Shown: positions 25,530 through 34,565 of the stretch, piece after piece
Numbering within the stretch: position 1 is the stretch's first letter
Layout: the number at the start of each line of letters is the position of its first letter
From: Thermoanaerobacterium sp. CMT5567-10
Lineage (GTDB): Bacteria; Bacillota; Thermoanaerobacteria; Thermoanaerobacterales; Thermoanaerobacteraceae
Assembly (NCBI RefSeq): GCF_030534315.2
Contig: NZ_CP130558.2
Span: 1,485,501 to 1,549,500, forward strand
Direction of reading: 5' to 3'
Length of the DNA stretch: 64,000 bases
Translations under genes and position numbers: made by a program
Notes under the pieces: model-generated
Told to the model about the DNA's origin: nothing
Seen by the model: only the letters and a program-made list of their open reading frames with translations
The model's database searches: none

Positions 25530-26519
25530 ATGCTTCTCGATATTGATACAAAACTTTTAAAGAAAAATGCTTATAGAGTAACAAAGCAAAGAGGCATAAC
25601 GGCTCTTAGAATAAGGGTCCCCGGAGGAGATCTAAATATAAAGTATCTCGACATAATAAAAGAAATAGCTGAAAAGTACGGCAATGGAACTGTTCACATT
25701 ACAACACGTCAAGGTTTTGAAATACCAGGAATATCAATGGAGAAAATTGACGAGATAAATGAGCTTATATCTCCTATTATAAGAGGGCTTAAAGATGAAG
25801 GTGTCCAAATAGAAGATGAAGAAGGAGGATACCCCGCCGCAGGTACAAGAAACGTATCAGCCTGCATCGGAAACCGCGTATGTCCATTTGCTAATTACGA
25901 TACAACAGCATTTGCGTTAAAAATAGAAAAGCTAATATACCCTAATGACTATCACGTAAAAATTGCAGTTACAGGTTGCCCAAATGACTGCATAAAAGCC
26001 CACATGCAAGATATAGGCATCATAGGTCAGGTTGAGCCAATTTACGATCCATCAAGATGTATCGTCTGTCAAGCGTGTGTGAAAAATTGCAAAAGAAGAG
26101 TAACTGGTGCGCTTACTTTTGAAAACTTCAAGGTCGTAAGAGATCCCAATAGATGCATTGGTTGCGGTGAATGCATATTAAAGTGTCCTACATCTGCTTG
26201 GACAAGAGGTGAAAAATATTACAGAATCGTCATAATGGGTAGAACAGGCAAGAAAAACCCAAGACTGGCGCAGACATTTATCGAGTGGGCAGACGAAGAA
26301 TCCGTACTAAAAATAATAAAAAACATGTACGACTTTATTGATAAATACATTGACAAAACCTTAGATAAAGAGCATGTTGGCTATATTGTTGACAGAGAAG
26401 GCTTTAAAAAGTTTAAAGAAGAGGTATTAAAAGATGTCAAACTGCCTAAAAAAGCTAAAGTCGCAAACCACATAGATTACACAGGTTATAGATATGAAAG
26501 AAATACAATATATGATTAA
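25530..26519 (+). CDS. asrC: Anaerobic sulfite reductase subunit C (siroheme subunit)
   Basis: The product is 329 residues. The siroheme/4Fe-4S signature is seen as CIGNRVCPFANY and GCPNDCIKAHMQDIG. Two extra ferredoxin clusters (CIVCQACVKNC and CIGCGECILKCP) lie near residues 175-220. AsrC is the catalytic subunit that reduces sulfite by six electrons to sulfide. It ends the operon just before a strong terminator. Confidence 0.94.
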   Translation: MLLDIDTKLLKKNAYRVTKQRGITALRIRVPGGDLNIKYLDIIKEIAEKYGNGTVHITTRQGFEIPGISMEKIDEINELISPIIRGLKDEGVQIEDEEGGYPAAGTRNVSACIGNRVCPFANYDTTAFALKIEKLIYPNDYHVKIAVTGCPNDCIKAHMQDIGIIGQVEPIYDPSRCIVCQACVKNCKRRVTGALTFENFKVVRDPNRCIGCGECILKCPTSAWTRGEKYYRIVIMGRTGKKNPRLAQTFIEWADEESVLKIIKNMYDFIDKYIDKTLDKEHVGYIVDREGFKKFKEEVLKDVKLPKKAKVANHIDYTGYRYERNTIYD

Positions 26520-26546
26520 GATAAGCCACTTATGGCTTATCTTTTT
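26518..26546 (+). terminator. Bidirectional terminator between asrC and radical SAM gene
   Basis: GATAAGCC and GGCTTATC form an 8-bp stem with a 6-nt loop and a T-run on the plus strand. It overlaps the last codons of the convergent gene at 26537. Confidence 0.88.
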
Positions 26547-27883
26547 ATCCATTTAGTATTACTTTCACTATTTCCTTTAAACCTTGATTTTAAATTCCCG
26601 ACTAAATTGTACACACTATGTGATAAATTGTAAATATATCCAATAGTCTTGTCATCAAATTCGTACGAATAGTTCAATGTATTACCTTTATACTTTCCAG
26701 CTTCTTTCATTTCCCGCTCAACTTCTGTGCCTGCTAAAGGCAAGAGTTTGCTTACAGGGTAATAGTCAAGCCTTTCCTTGCCTATCAACTTTACAGCATT
26801 ATTTATAAAAGAAATGTTTTCGCTAAGCTCTTTAAAATTTATATGCGGATCGAACATGATAAATCCCATCGATATATAAAGATCTAAATCATTTAAAATC
26901 TTTAAAGCCTTTATATTGTCCTCAACGCTTACATCTTTTTTAAAACGGTCAAGAACTGTTTGAGATCCTGATTCTATACCTAAGAATACCCTTCTCAATC
27001 CTGCTTTTTTAAGAATAGTAAAAAGTTCATGTTCGACATCGTTTACCCTGCATTGTATGCTGAAATTAATATCCATGCCTCTTTTTATAATTTCTTCAGC
27101 CAATTTATAGACTCTCTCGTAATTTTTCCCTTTCCCACCTATAAACTCAGCATCATTGAAGAATAAATTTCTTACATTGTATTTTTCATATAGTATTCTT
27201 ATCTCGTCAATGACATTTTCTACGCTTCTTTGCCTGTACTTTTGGCCAAACTGAGAGAAAAATGGTCCAACACTGCAAAAGCTGCATCTTCCATAGCATC
27301 CTCTCGATGTAAGCATTGACGCAAAGCCTGACTTCAAGATTACAATCGGAAGTGTATCTCTTTCAGGATATGGCATACTATCCAAATCATCTATAAGTGG
27401 TCTTTTGTCATTTAGTCTTAAAGTACCATCATCTCTATATGCTATGCCTGATATATTTTTCCAGTCTTCATCTGATAGTACTTTTCTAGCAAGCTCTAAA
27501 AACGTAATTTCCCCTTCACCTACAACAACAGTATCAATTTGAGGACATACTGACAAAATCTCATCGTATGAAAAAGTAGGGTATATTCCGCCTATAGAAA
27601 TATGTCCTTTGTAACCTGCTTCTCTAATGCTTTTTACGAATTCAAGAGCCTCACTGGCGCTATCTTGAAACGGTATGCTTACTCCAATTAATTTTGGCTT
27701 GTCTGATTTAATCTCATAAATCACGTCATTAGGATATAAATCATATAGTGGAATATCCATTATCTTTACATTGATGTGCTCTTTTCTAAGATAAGCTGCT
27801 ATATATGCAAGTCCTAAATGTTCGTATTTATCTTTCATATTTGACGATGGAGGATTTATAAGAAAAACATCATACTGCTCCAT
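26537..27883 (-). CDS. B12-binding radical SAM protein
   Basis: The product is 448 residues. ATG 27883 follows AAAGGA; an upstream in-frame extension lacks a site. The N-terminal half (DVFLINPPSSNMKDKY, LGLAYIAAYLRKEHIN, IGGIYPTFSYDEIL) is a cobalamin-binding domain. The cluster motif CYGRCSFC near residue 197 starts the radical SAM barrel, followed by RNLFFNDAEFIGG and LGIESGSQTVLDRF. This BchE/HpnP-like layout serves methyl transfer or ring chemistry on varied substrates, so the reaction cannot be predicted. It stands alone and converges with asrC. Confidence 0.85.
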   Translation of the reverse strand: MEQYDVFLINPPSSNMKDKYEHLGLAYIAAYLRKEHINVKIMDIPLYDLYPNDVIYEIKSDKPKLIGVSIPFQDSASEALEFVKSIREAGYKGHISIGGIYPTFSYDEILSVCPQIDTVVVGEGEITFLELARKVLSDEDWKNISGIAYRDDGTLRLNDKRPLIDDLDSMPYPERDTLPIVILKSGFASMLTSRGCYGRCSFCSVGPFFSQFGQKYRQRSVENVIDEIRILYEKYNVRNLFFNDAEFIGGKGKNYERVYKLAEEIIKRGMDINFSIQCRVNDVEHELFTILKKAGLRRVFLGIESGSQTVLDRFKKDVSVEDNIKALKILNDLDLYISMGFIMFDPHINFKELSENISFINNAVKLIGKERLDYYPVSKLLPLAGTEVEREMKEAGKYKGNTLNYSYEFDDKTIGYIYNLSHSVYNLVGNLKSRFKGNSESNTKWIKR

Positions 27884-27973
27884 TATATCAATTCCTTTCA
27901 AAGTTTAAACAATACACAACAAATATATATTTCTACACAAATCTTAAAAATCCTCCAAATATATGTCATAACT

Positions 27974-28630
27974 TTATATACTTTGCAATTTTTCGTAGTT
28001 CAATTCAGAAAATGAATGTATGACCATATCTGCCATACTTATGTCCTGATTACCTGAATTAGGATTTATAAAACCTATTACTTTCATGCCAGCACTTTTA
28101 GCTGCCATCACACCATTATTTGAGTCCTCTATAACAATGCATTTTTCAGGTACAACATTAAGTTTTTCTGCCGCATAAAGAAAAATATCAGGATATGGTT
28201 TGCTTCTCTTTACAAAATCGCCTGATACCAGTTCACAGAAATAATCCTCAAGATGAAGCCTTTTTACCACAAGCTTTATTACATCAATGGGGGATGATGA
28301 AGCAACTGCAAGTCTCAATTTTTTTGAGTACAATTCCTTTACAAGTTCATCTACGCCTTCTATAGGTTTTACTGCATCTTCGTGTTTTAATATATAGTCA
28401 AAATATCTTCTTCTGTCCATCTCAACTAGTTTATCGACTGTATAAGGTATATTGTACTTAGTTTTAATGTATTCCCACATATAATGGGATGTAGTCCCCA
28501 CAAATGAACTATGCTCTTCTAAAGATACATTTGCACCAATTTCTTTAAAAATTTCTTCCTCCAATTTTAAGTGCAGCGGTTCACTGTCGATTAATACGCC
28601 ATCCATATCAAAAATAACTGCTTCAAACAC
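27974..28630 (-). CDS. HAD-superfamily phosphatase, beta-phosphoglucomutase-like
   Basis: The product is 218 residues. GTG 28630 fits the GAAGGAG site 8 nt upstream better than GTG 28639. The HAD motifs are visible: FDMDGVLIDSEP (nucleophile Asp), VASSSP (motif II), KPYPDIFLYA (motif III Lys) and VIEDSNNGVMAAKSAG (motif IV). The helical cap follows motif I. Relatives act on sugar phosphates or isomerise beta-glucose-1-phosphate; the exact substrate is open. It is separated from the radical SAM gene by about 90 bp on the same strand. Confidence 0.85.
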   Translation of the reverse strand: MFEAVIFDMDGVLIDSEPLHLKLEEEIFKEIGANVSLEEHSSFVGTTSHYMWEYIKTKYNIPYTVDKLVEMDRRRYFDYILKHEDAVKPIEGVDELVKELYSKKLRLAVASSSPIDVIKLVVKRLHLEDYFCELVSGDFVKRSKPYPDIFLYAAEKLNVVPEKCIVIEDSNNGVMAAKSAGMKVIGFINPNSGNQDISMADMVIHSFSELNYEKLQSI

Positions 28631-28858
28631 TTTAAGCACTCCTTCTCCCTTTATTTGCTACACATATAGTATATATATTATCTAATCTCTTGTGAAGTCC
28701 TCATATAATTACTGTCGTTTTCCTCGATACAAATGATGTGCTTTACTATTGCAAAAAAATTTTAGACACTAGATATATCTAAATATGTTATAATTATACT
28801 TGAGGTAGTCGAACAAGCAGGGTGCAGTTGCCACTATCCTTATAAGGAGGTGGTTGCT

Positions 28859-28944
28859 ATGATAAATACATTTAAGGCTTGTCTTTGATGATAATGTTTG
28901 GAATGTTAATTATAGCAATCCTCGATTTTAAGAGGAAGAAATAA
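28859..28944 (+). pseudogene. Type I toxin (holin-like, Hol_Tox type) gene with frameshift
   Basis: A strong AAGGAGG site precedes ATG 28859, but that frame stops after nine codons. One frame over, LMIMFGMLIIAILDFKRKK is the signature of short holin-like type I toxins of Firmicutes (LMIxFG followed by a hydrophobic helix and basic tail). Joining the frames gives about 28 residues. The toxin is therefore broken by a single-base change, or made by frameshifting. The downstream hairpins with complementary AACCGC/GCGGTT arms are typical of the overlapping antisense antitoxin in such loci. Confidence 0.6.
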
Positions 28945-28976
28945 CCGCCCTGCTGAACCCAGAGCGGTTAAAATTT
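28942..28976 (+). terminator. Hairpin after toxin frame
   Basis: AACCGC and GCGGTT form a stem just past the toxin stop, followed by AAAATTT. It is probably the terminator of the toxin mRNA, and overlaps the presumed antisense RNA. Confidence 0.6.
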
Positions 28977-28983
28977 AAACCGT

Positions 28984-29036
28984 CTTTTGGGGCAACCGCA
29001 TTTTGCGGACGGCTGCCTCTTTATTTTTATTATAGC
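28984..29036. terminator. GC-rich hairpin with T-tract at the type I toxin locus
   Basis: GGGGCA-CCGC and GCGG-CGG-TGCCTC arms pair around ATTTT and are followed by a T-rich tail. It may end the longer toxin transcript. An antisense RNA on the minus strand could start in this area; no antisense promoter was identified with certainty. Confidence 0.5.
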
Positions 29037-29076
29037 ATAATTTTCAAAAAAATAAACTAAAATTTTAAATTAAACC

Positions 29077-29730
29077 TTAGAATTCACGTGAATTATAAAT
29101 CTTCACTGAAATCATATATGAAAGAGCGTAAATGAGAAGTGCCATTATAATCAGTTCATTTGCCACAGCTGTATTTGATTGATTCTTAAAAAATGTGATT
29201 AAAGGATTTAATATTTTAAAATTTATTCCATATTTGTTTATGGCACTTACTAAACTTGGAACACCAAAAAATAATCCAAAAAACATCACAAAATTTACCC
29301 ACCTCGTTTTAATGTATCCGAACTTAAAATACAAAGGCAGGTATATGCCGTAATACATAGCTAATCCAAAAATCAAAACTGGTTCGATAGTCAATGTAGA
29401 AAACTTTATAGGTAGCTGAAACAAATTTCCAATACCCACTACTATTATATATTCTATTGCACCTAATGCAGCAAACAAAAAAACAGATACGTATTTTTCC
29501 ATTACTAAAAGGGAGCGCTTGATTGGAAGACTGGCTAAAACAATTTCGGATCTGTTTTTCTCTTCATAGGAAGCTGCAGTAAGCACGAAAATGTATGGAA
29601 ATACAAAAACAGTCAACACGCCACCCAAATTATTGCTGCTGAAGGCAAATGAATAAATCGCTGCTAACAATATGCCGTATAAAAATTGCTTCTTCTGCAC
29701 TAATATATCTTTCAACAATAAACTATACAT
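29077..29730 (-). CDS. ABC-2-type transporter permease
   Basis: The product is 217 residues with about six membrane helices. FPYIFVLTAASYEEKNRSEIVLASLPIKRSLLVMEKYVSVFL is typical of ABC-2 permeases, in which a cytoplasmic loop precedes helix three. The start overlaps the stop of the ATPase gene by 8 bp. With the ATPase and GntR regulator it forms a YtrA-type operon that responds to cell-envelope stress in relatives. The substrate is unknown. Confidence 0.8.
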   Translation of the reverse strand: MYSLLLKDILVQKKQFLYGILLAAIYSFAFSSNNLGGVLTVFVFPYIFVLTAASYEEKNRSEIVLASLPIKRSLLVMEKYVSVFLFAALGAIEYIIVVGIGNLFQLPIKFSTLTIEPVLIFGLAMYYGIYLPLYFKFGYIKTRWVNFVMFFGLFFGVPSLVSAINKYGINFKILNPLITFFKNQSNTAVANELIIMALLIYALSYMISVKIYNSREF

Positions 29731-30589
29731 TAAAATCCCTCCTGGTATGATAAAGCATTATATCTTCTAATGTTGGTTTTTCGATTACTACTTTCTCACC
29801 AAAAATCCTTTTCACTTTGTTTTTATTATATGCTAAGCCTTCAAAACCATATTTATTTATATTTATACCTACAAAATTTTTCTTAATATCGTTGTCTATC
29901 AATTCTTTACTGCCTTTAACTAAACCGTAATTATCCAAGATATCATCTTTAGCTGCTGAAAGCACTATTTCACCATTATCAATTAAAATTATATAATCCG
30001 CTATCTTATCTAGATCTGATGTTATATGTGTAGAAAAAAACACGCTTTTATTTTCATCCTGAATAGTATCCGAAAGAATGTCTAAAATTTCACTGCGGAC
30101 AACAGGATCAAGTCCTGACGTAGGCTCATCCATTATCAATAAATCGGCATTATGAGAAAGAGCAATTGCCAGTGAAAACTTCATCTTCATTCCCTTTGAG
30201 AGATCTTTTATTTTCTTTTTGGGCGGTATATCAAATTCTTTAATGTACTTATTAAACAAATCATCATCCCATTCTTTATAAAAGGGTGCAATTATTTCTT
30301 TCATCTCTAAAACAGTCAATTCTTCATAAAAATAACACTCGTCGTACACAAAACCTATCTTATTTTTCACTTCTATCTCATGTTTTATATTATCTTTGCC
30401 AAAGATCTTTATTTCACCGCCATCCCTTTTTAATAAGTTCATTATAAGCTTTATAGTGGTGCTCTTGCCAGCGCCATTTTGTCCTATAAATCCCATTATA
30501 TATCCTCTATCAAGTTTAAAACTTACATCTTTCAAGCTAAAATCTTTATAATTTTTTCTTAGATTTTTAACCTCCAATATCGGTTCCAT
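29723..30589 (-). CDS. ABC transporter ATP-binding protein
   Basis: The product is 288 residues. Two adjacent ATG codons (30592 and 30589) follow GGAGG; 30589 has the better spacing. Walker A is GQNGAGKSTT, the signature is LSKGMKMKFSLAIAL, Walker B is LLIMDEPTSGLDP, and the switch histidine is in FFSTHITSD. The protein belongs to the BcrA/YtrB type that pairs with ABC-2 permeases for export. It overlaps the permease gene and follows the GntR gene on one transcript. Confidence 0.92.
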   Translation of the reverse strand: MEPILEVKNLRKNYKDFSLKDVSFKLDRGYIMGFIGQNGAGKSTTIKLIMNLLKRDGGEIKIFGKDNIKHEIEVKNKIGFVYDECYFYEELTVLEMKEIIAPFYKEWDDDLFNKYIKEFDIPPKKKIKDLSKGMKMKFSLAIALSHNADLLIMDEPTSGLDPVVRSEILDILSDTIQDENKSVFFSTHITSDLDKIADYIILIDNGEIVLSAAKDDILDNYGLVKGSKELIDNDIKKNFVGININKYGFEGLAYNKNKVKRIFGEKVVIEKPTLEDIMLYHTRRDFNV

Positions 30590-30651
30590 CATATACCTCC
30601 TAAAACTCCACAATAGAAATGCATTATTCATCTTAATCTGTAAGATAAATT

Positions 30652-31020
30652 TTACTCATATAAAAGTCTTAGCATCTCTTCCATTTCTTCTAGCTTTAAA
30701 TCAATAGCTTTACCCGCTTCAACAGCTTCAGAAAGTTTCTCCTCTACAATTTTTAACCTCATCTCCCTCATAAATTCTTTATTTTGAGCAGCTACATACG
30801 ACCCCTTGCCAGGCTTTGTAACAATGTAGCCTTCTTTTTCTAGATCTTCATAAGCTCTCTTTGTCGTTATAACACTTATCATAAGTTCTTTTGCAAGATT
30901 TCTAATAGATGGCATCAATTCTCCTTCTTTAAGTTCGCCACTTAAGATTGAATTTTTAATCTGCCTTTTTATTTGCTCATATATTGGTTCATCAGATGAA
31001 TTTGAAATTACAATATTCAT
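30652..31020 (-). CDS. GntR-family regulator, YtrA subfamily
   Basis: The product is 122 residues. A winged HTH (residues about 8-75: YEQIKRQIKNSILSGELKEG, MPSIRNLAKELMISVITTKRAYEDLEKEGYI) is followed by a short helical tail of about 45 residues, the YtrA-type layout. These regulators repress their own operon with the ABC transporter genes downstream. A 37-bp perfect palindrome lies 35 bp upstream of the start and is the probable operator. Confidence 0.9.
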   Translation of the reverse strand: MNIVISNSSDEPIYEQIKRQIKNSILSGELKEGELMPSIRNLAKELMISVITTKRAYEDLEKEGYIVTKPGKGSYVAAQNKEFMREMRLKIVEEKLSEAVEAGKAIDLKLEEMEEMLRLLYE

Positions 31021-31054
31021 TTACATGCAAATCTCCTTCTTTTAACTATATATA

Positions 31055-31091
31055 GTTAATACTGTATATACATATTATATACAGTATTAAC
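31055..31091. promoter_or_regulatory. Operator of the GntR/YtrA operon
   Basis: Two perfect 16-bp arms, GTTAATACTGTATATA and its complement, flank CATAT. The core ACTGTATATA...TATATACAGT matches the pattern of YtrA-type sites. It overlaps the region where the operon promoter should be, consistent with repression. Confidence 0.8.
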
Positions 31092-31135
31092 ATCAATGTC
31101 AATCACATCTAATGTATTTATAAACTTAAACATCA

Positions 31136-31166
31136 TAAAAAAAGGAATGCATATAAAATACATTCC
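31136..31166 (-). terminator. Terminator of the mannan/galactoside operon
   Basis: GGAATGTAT and ATGCATTCC form a stem on the minus strand and are followed by a run of eight T residues. It lies about 45 bp past the GH36 stop and ends the long operon. Confidence 0.85.
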
Positions 31167-31210
31167 ATTACAGCGGTAAAATTTTATTTAATATTACAAA
31201 ATCACATTTT

Positions 31211-33400
31211 TTATACGCGTACAAAGTGAAACAATTTCCCTCTAAAGTCTCCTTCCAATCCTTTTATGAGGATTCCACCGTTCATAAGAGCGCTTCCTGA
31301 AAAAACTTCATCTGTCTCTTCATTGCGATAAAAAGCATCTTTCTCAAGACCCTTCAATCGGATTCTTCTGCTATGGTAATTGGGCCTATTCAAGATTTGA
31401 ACGTATATAACAAGTACCTCATTCTTGTCTTTCGAAACATACTCTACGCATACAAACTCTATATTTTCAAATGGATTTCCTATCCGGTATAAATCTCCGC
31501 TTAATATCAAATTATTGTACTTTTTGTACATCTCTATTTGCTTCGGTATCATATCTTTGTCTTCCTGAGATATCTTTGTAACATCCAATTCATATCCGAA
31601 AGTCCCGGACAATGCCACAAGTCCTCTCGTCTCAAAAGGAGTGATTCTTCCAACAATGTGGTTTGGACAGTCGCTTATGTGAGCACCCATTGTTGATACA
31701 GGATATACATATGAGGCACCATGCTGGATTTTAAGCCTCTCAATCGCATCTGTATCATCTGAAAGCCATATCTGAGGGCTGAAATACAGCATTCCGGGGT
31801 CAAAGCGCCCTCCTCCTCCAGAGCAATTTTCCAAAAGGATATGCGGAAATTCTGTCGTAAGCCTGTCCATAAGCTCATATACACCTAAAACATATCTGTG
31901 CCATATTTCTCTCTGACGATCGGGTGGCAATACACAATTTCCGACATCGCTAAGCTGCCTATTCATATCCCACTTTACATATTCTATGTTTGCACTGCGT
32001 AAAATATTGCTTACGCTTTCATATACGTAATCTCTGACTTCCTTTCTGGACAAATCCAGTACATACTGATTGCGGCACAGTGTACCTTCTCTTCCATCTA
32101 TGTGTATGCACCAATCCGGATGTGCCCTATAAAGGTCAGAATCCGGCGAAACCATCTCAGGCTCAAACCATATCCCAAACTTCATGCCAAGTTTATTTAC
32201 TTCATCTACTAAATATTTAAGCCCTCCTTTTAACTTTTCTTCATTTACGACCCAATCACCCAAAGAACAATTATCACTGTTTCGCTTCCCAAACCAGCCA
32301 TCGTCCATTACAAGCATCTCAATCCCCAGCTTCGATGCTTCTCTTGCCAATCTTAAAAGCTTATCTGTATCAAAGTCAAAATATGCAGCTTCCCAGCTAT
32401 TTATAAGGACAGGTCTTCTTTTATTTTTATATTCACCTCGTATAAGATGATTGCGGTATAGATCGTGAAAAGTTCGTGACATTTTTCCAATGCCTTCGTT
32501 TGAATAGACCATCACTACTTCTGGTGCCACAAATTCCTCCTGAGGTTCAAGTTTCCATCCAAAATCAAACGGATTTATACCCATAACAACGCGAGTTGTA
32601 TCAAACTGACATCCTTCTACCTGTGCTAAAAAATTGCCAGAATAGACAAGGTTAAACCCATAAACTTCACCAAAATCTTCAGTGGCATTTCTATCCATTA
32701 AAGCTAAAAACGGATTTGCCTGATGACTTGTCTCACCTCTATATGATGAAACAGCTTGTTTCCCAAGCTCAACTTTCCTTCTCTTTACATGAAATTCTCT
32801 GGCCCACGAGCCATGCAAAGTTACCATATCCATGTCAATTCGGTCAAAATCAACACATGCAGACAACACTCTTGTCAATATGATATCTTCATCAGAGCAG
32901 TTTTTCACTTTTACACTTCTCGTTATTACATCTAAATCTTCAAAAACAGTATAAATCAAAACAACTTCCATATTTAAATGATTATCAATACACGTTATTT
33001 CAAGCGTAGTACAGTCGTCTTCATTGCCAAACGTTGATGGCAAGCCATTTAATTTTGGCTTGCCTTTATATATTTTATGAGACTTGTAAAAAATCCCACA
33101 CGCAGTAGCTCCTGACTTTGTCAGAACCTTTAAACATGGCTCTCTAAAATCCCCTAAGCCACTTGTAGGGTATTCTGTAGGAAAGCTATCTAAAAACGAC
33201 ATCCTGTCTCTTCCATTCTTTGAAGGAACATAAGGAGGTTCATCCAATCTTAAAAGGTAATTCACATCTTCATCAGGAATCCTCTCTCCGAAATAGACAT
33301 GGCCTAAAAACTTTTCTTCATCAACGACAGCCATTATATAACTTGTATCTTTAGCATCAAGCTTAAATGACTTCGACTTCTCATAATAATGTATCGGCAT
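31211..33400 (-). CDS. Alpha-galactosidase, family GH36
   Basis: The product is 729 residues, the usual length for GH36. ATG 33400 follows GGAGG; an upstream extension lacks a site. After a beta-sandwich N-domain, the barrel shows EMLVMDDGWFGKRN, IWFEPEMVSPDSDL, YVKWDMNRQLSD (nucleophile Asp) and IWLSDDTDAIERL (acid/base Asp), plus ENCSGGGGRFD. It removes alpha-1,6-galactosyl groups from galactomannan oligosaccharides, melibiose or raffinose. There is no signal peptide, so it acts inside the cell on imported sugars. It is the last gene of the operon; a gap of about 180 bp separates it from the esterase gene. Confidence 0.95.
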   Translation of the reverse strand: MPIHYYEKSKSFKLDAKDTSYIMAVVDEEKFLGHVYFGERIPDEDVNYLLRLDEPPYVPSKNGRDRMSFLDSFPTEYPTSGLGDFREPCLKVLTKSGATACGIFYKSHKIYKGKPKLNGLPSTFGNEDDCTTLEITCIDNHLNMEVVLIYTVFEDLDVITRSVKVKNCSDEDIILTRVLSACVDFDRIDMDMVTLHGSWAREFHVKRRKVELGKQAVSSYRGETSHQANPFLALMDRNATEDFGEVYGFNLVYSGNFLAQVEGCQFDTTRVVMGINPFDFGWKLEPQEEFVAPEVVMVYSNEGIGKMSRTFHDLYRNHLIRGEYKNKRRPVLINSWEAAYFDFDTDKLLRLAREASKLGIEMLVMDDGWFGKRNSDNCSLGDWVVNEEKLKGGLKYLVDEVNKLGMKFGIWFEPEMVSPDSDLYRAHPDWCIHIDGREGTLCRNQYVLDLSRKEVRDYVYESVSNILRSANIEYVKWDMNRQLSDVGNCVLPPDRQREIWHRYVLGVYELMDRLTTEFPHILLENCSGGGGRFDPGMLYFSPQIWLSDDTDAIERLKIQHGASYVYPVSTMGAHISDCPNHIVGRITPFETRGLVALSGTFGYELDVTKISQEDKDMIPKQIEMYKKYNNLILSGDLYRIGNPFENIEFVCVEYVSKDKNEVLVIYVQILNRPNYHSRRIRLKGLEKDAFYRNEETDEVFSGSALMNGGILIKGLEGDFRGKLFHFVRV

Positions 33401-33579
33401 AATAAAAATCCTCCACTTATTTGAAAAATTTGTCAACGCTTATTTACTTGAATATTATTCCTGAAAAATATTATCATAAGTGAACTATTAATTGCGTTTT
33501 CGTTATATACTAGGCGAACGCAGTGCGGTGAGGCATATGAGCATCTTTTCATAACTTTTGCTTTAAATGTATACTTTCA

Positions 33580-34554
33580 CTATGATTCTAATAATTCTAA
33601 GAAGAACTTAAGAATTATGTCGCCTGAATACAGAAGGTATTCATGCTGGTACTCCGGAAAAAACACAATTCTTTTATTTGATGTAATATTGTTGTATGCT
33701 GCCATCTGTGAAAATGGCGGACACACGTTGTCCATTAAAGCTGTCATCCAGAGGACATCACACTTAACATTTTTTGCTCGATTCTTTATATCGATGTATG
33801 CAAGCCGCTCAAAAAAGAAATCCTCTCTTAGATGATTTGGATCCCTCTGCCTAAAATACCACGTAATCTCTTCATAAGTGGGATTTTTAAAATTGTTCTG
33901 ATATATTCCTTGAAAATCACACAAAAATGGATAAATAGCAGCAGCCCCCTTCAAATCATCTACTAAAGAGGCACATGCGATAGTAAGTGCACCACCCTGG
34001 GATGCTCCTGTAGCAAAAATATTTTTCTCATCCACAAAATCCATTGTCTTTAAGATTTTCACACACTGTGCCGTATCTAAGTAGACATTTCTATAAAAAA
34101 GGTCATCAGGATTGTCGCTCTCTAAACCCCTTATAATATGGCCACTCTGCGTATTTCCCTTGTATACGCCATTGTCAACACTTAAGCCTCCTTGACCCCT
34201 GACATCCATCGCCAGCACGCAAAAACCTTCTGCGATATATGGAAGTTTTCCACTCCATTCGCCGCTGTTACTCCAATATCCATGAAACATAACAACAGCA
34301 GGTATCTTACCCTCTATCCTCTTGGGCTTTAAAAACTGGCAGTGTATTTTCGCTCCACTAACACCGGTAAAGTATAAATCGTATGCATCGCAACTTCTTG
34401 AAACAAAGTCACTTTTTTTAAGCTCATATTCTAAAGACACATTCTCGAGGTCTTTTCTTGCTCTTGCCCAGTATTCATCATAATCTTTAGGCGGATCTCC
34501 TATTCCTTTGTAGTCTTTTAAATGCTCTATTTGACACTCGTAAAGCTTATTCAT
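33580..34554 (-). CDS. Acetyl esterase, family CE7 (acetylxylan esterase/cephalosporin-C deacetylase)
   Basis: The product is 324 residues, typical for CE7. The family signatures are RGQGG, GASQGGAL with the nucleophile Ser, a late Asp in ALMDNVCPPFSQ, and YQHEYL with the catalytic His. CE7 enzymes remove acetyl groups from small sugars and oligosaccharides in the cytoplasm. Next to a mannoside phosphorylase and alpha-galactosidase, the natural substrate is probably acetylated manno-oligosaccharides. The start lies 11 bp after the stop of the GH130 gene. Confidence 0.92.
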   Translation of the reverse strand: MNKLYECQIEHLKDYKGIGDPPKDYDEYWARARKDLENVSLEYELKKSDFVSRSCDAYDLYFTGVSGAKIHCQFLKPKRIEGKIPAVVMFHGYWSNSGEWSGKLPYIAEGFCVLAMDVRGQGGLSVDNGVYKGNTQSGHIIRGLESDNPDDLFYRNVYLDTAQCVKILKTMDFVDEKNIFATGASQGGALTIACASLVDDLKGAAAIYPFLCDFQGIYQNNFKNPTYEEITWYFRQRDPNHLREDFFFERLAYIDIKNRAKNVKCDVLWMTALMDNVCPPFSQMAAYNNITSNKRIVFFPEYQHEYLLYSGDIILKFFLELLES

Positions 34555-34565
34555 CGGCTACACCT

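Noticed and set aside
33440-33579. CcpA (cre) site near GH36 from GCGTTTTCG and CGAACGC
   Set aside because: The bases do not fit the cre consensus on either strand. A weak hairpin is the most that can be said.
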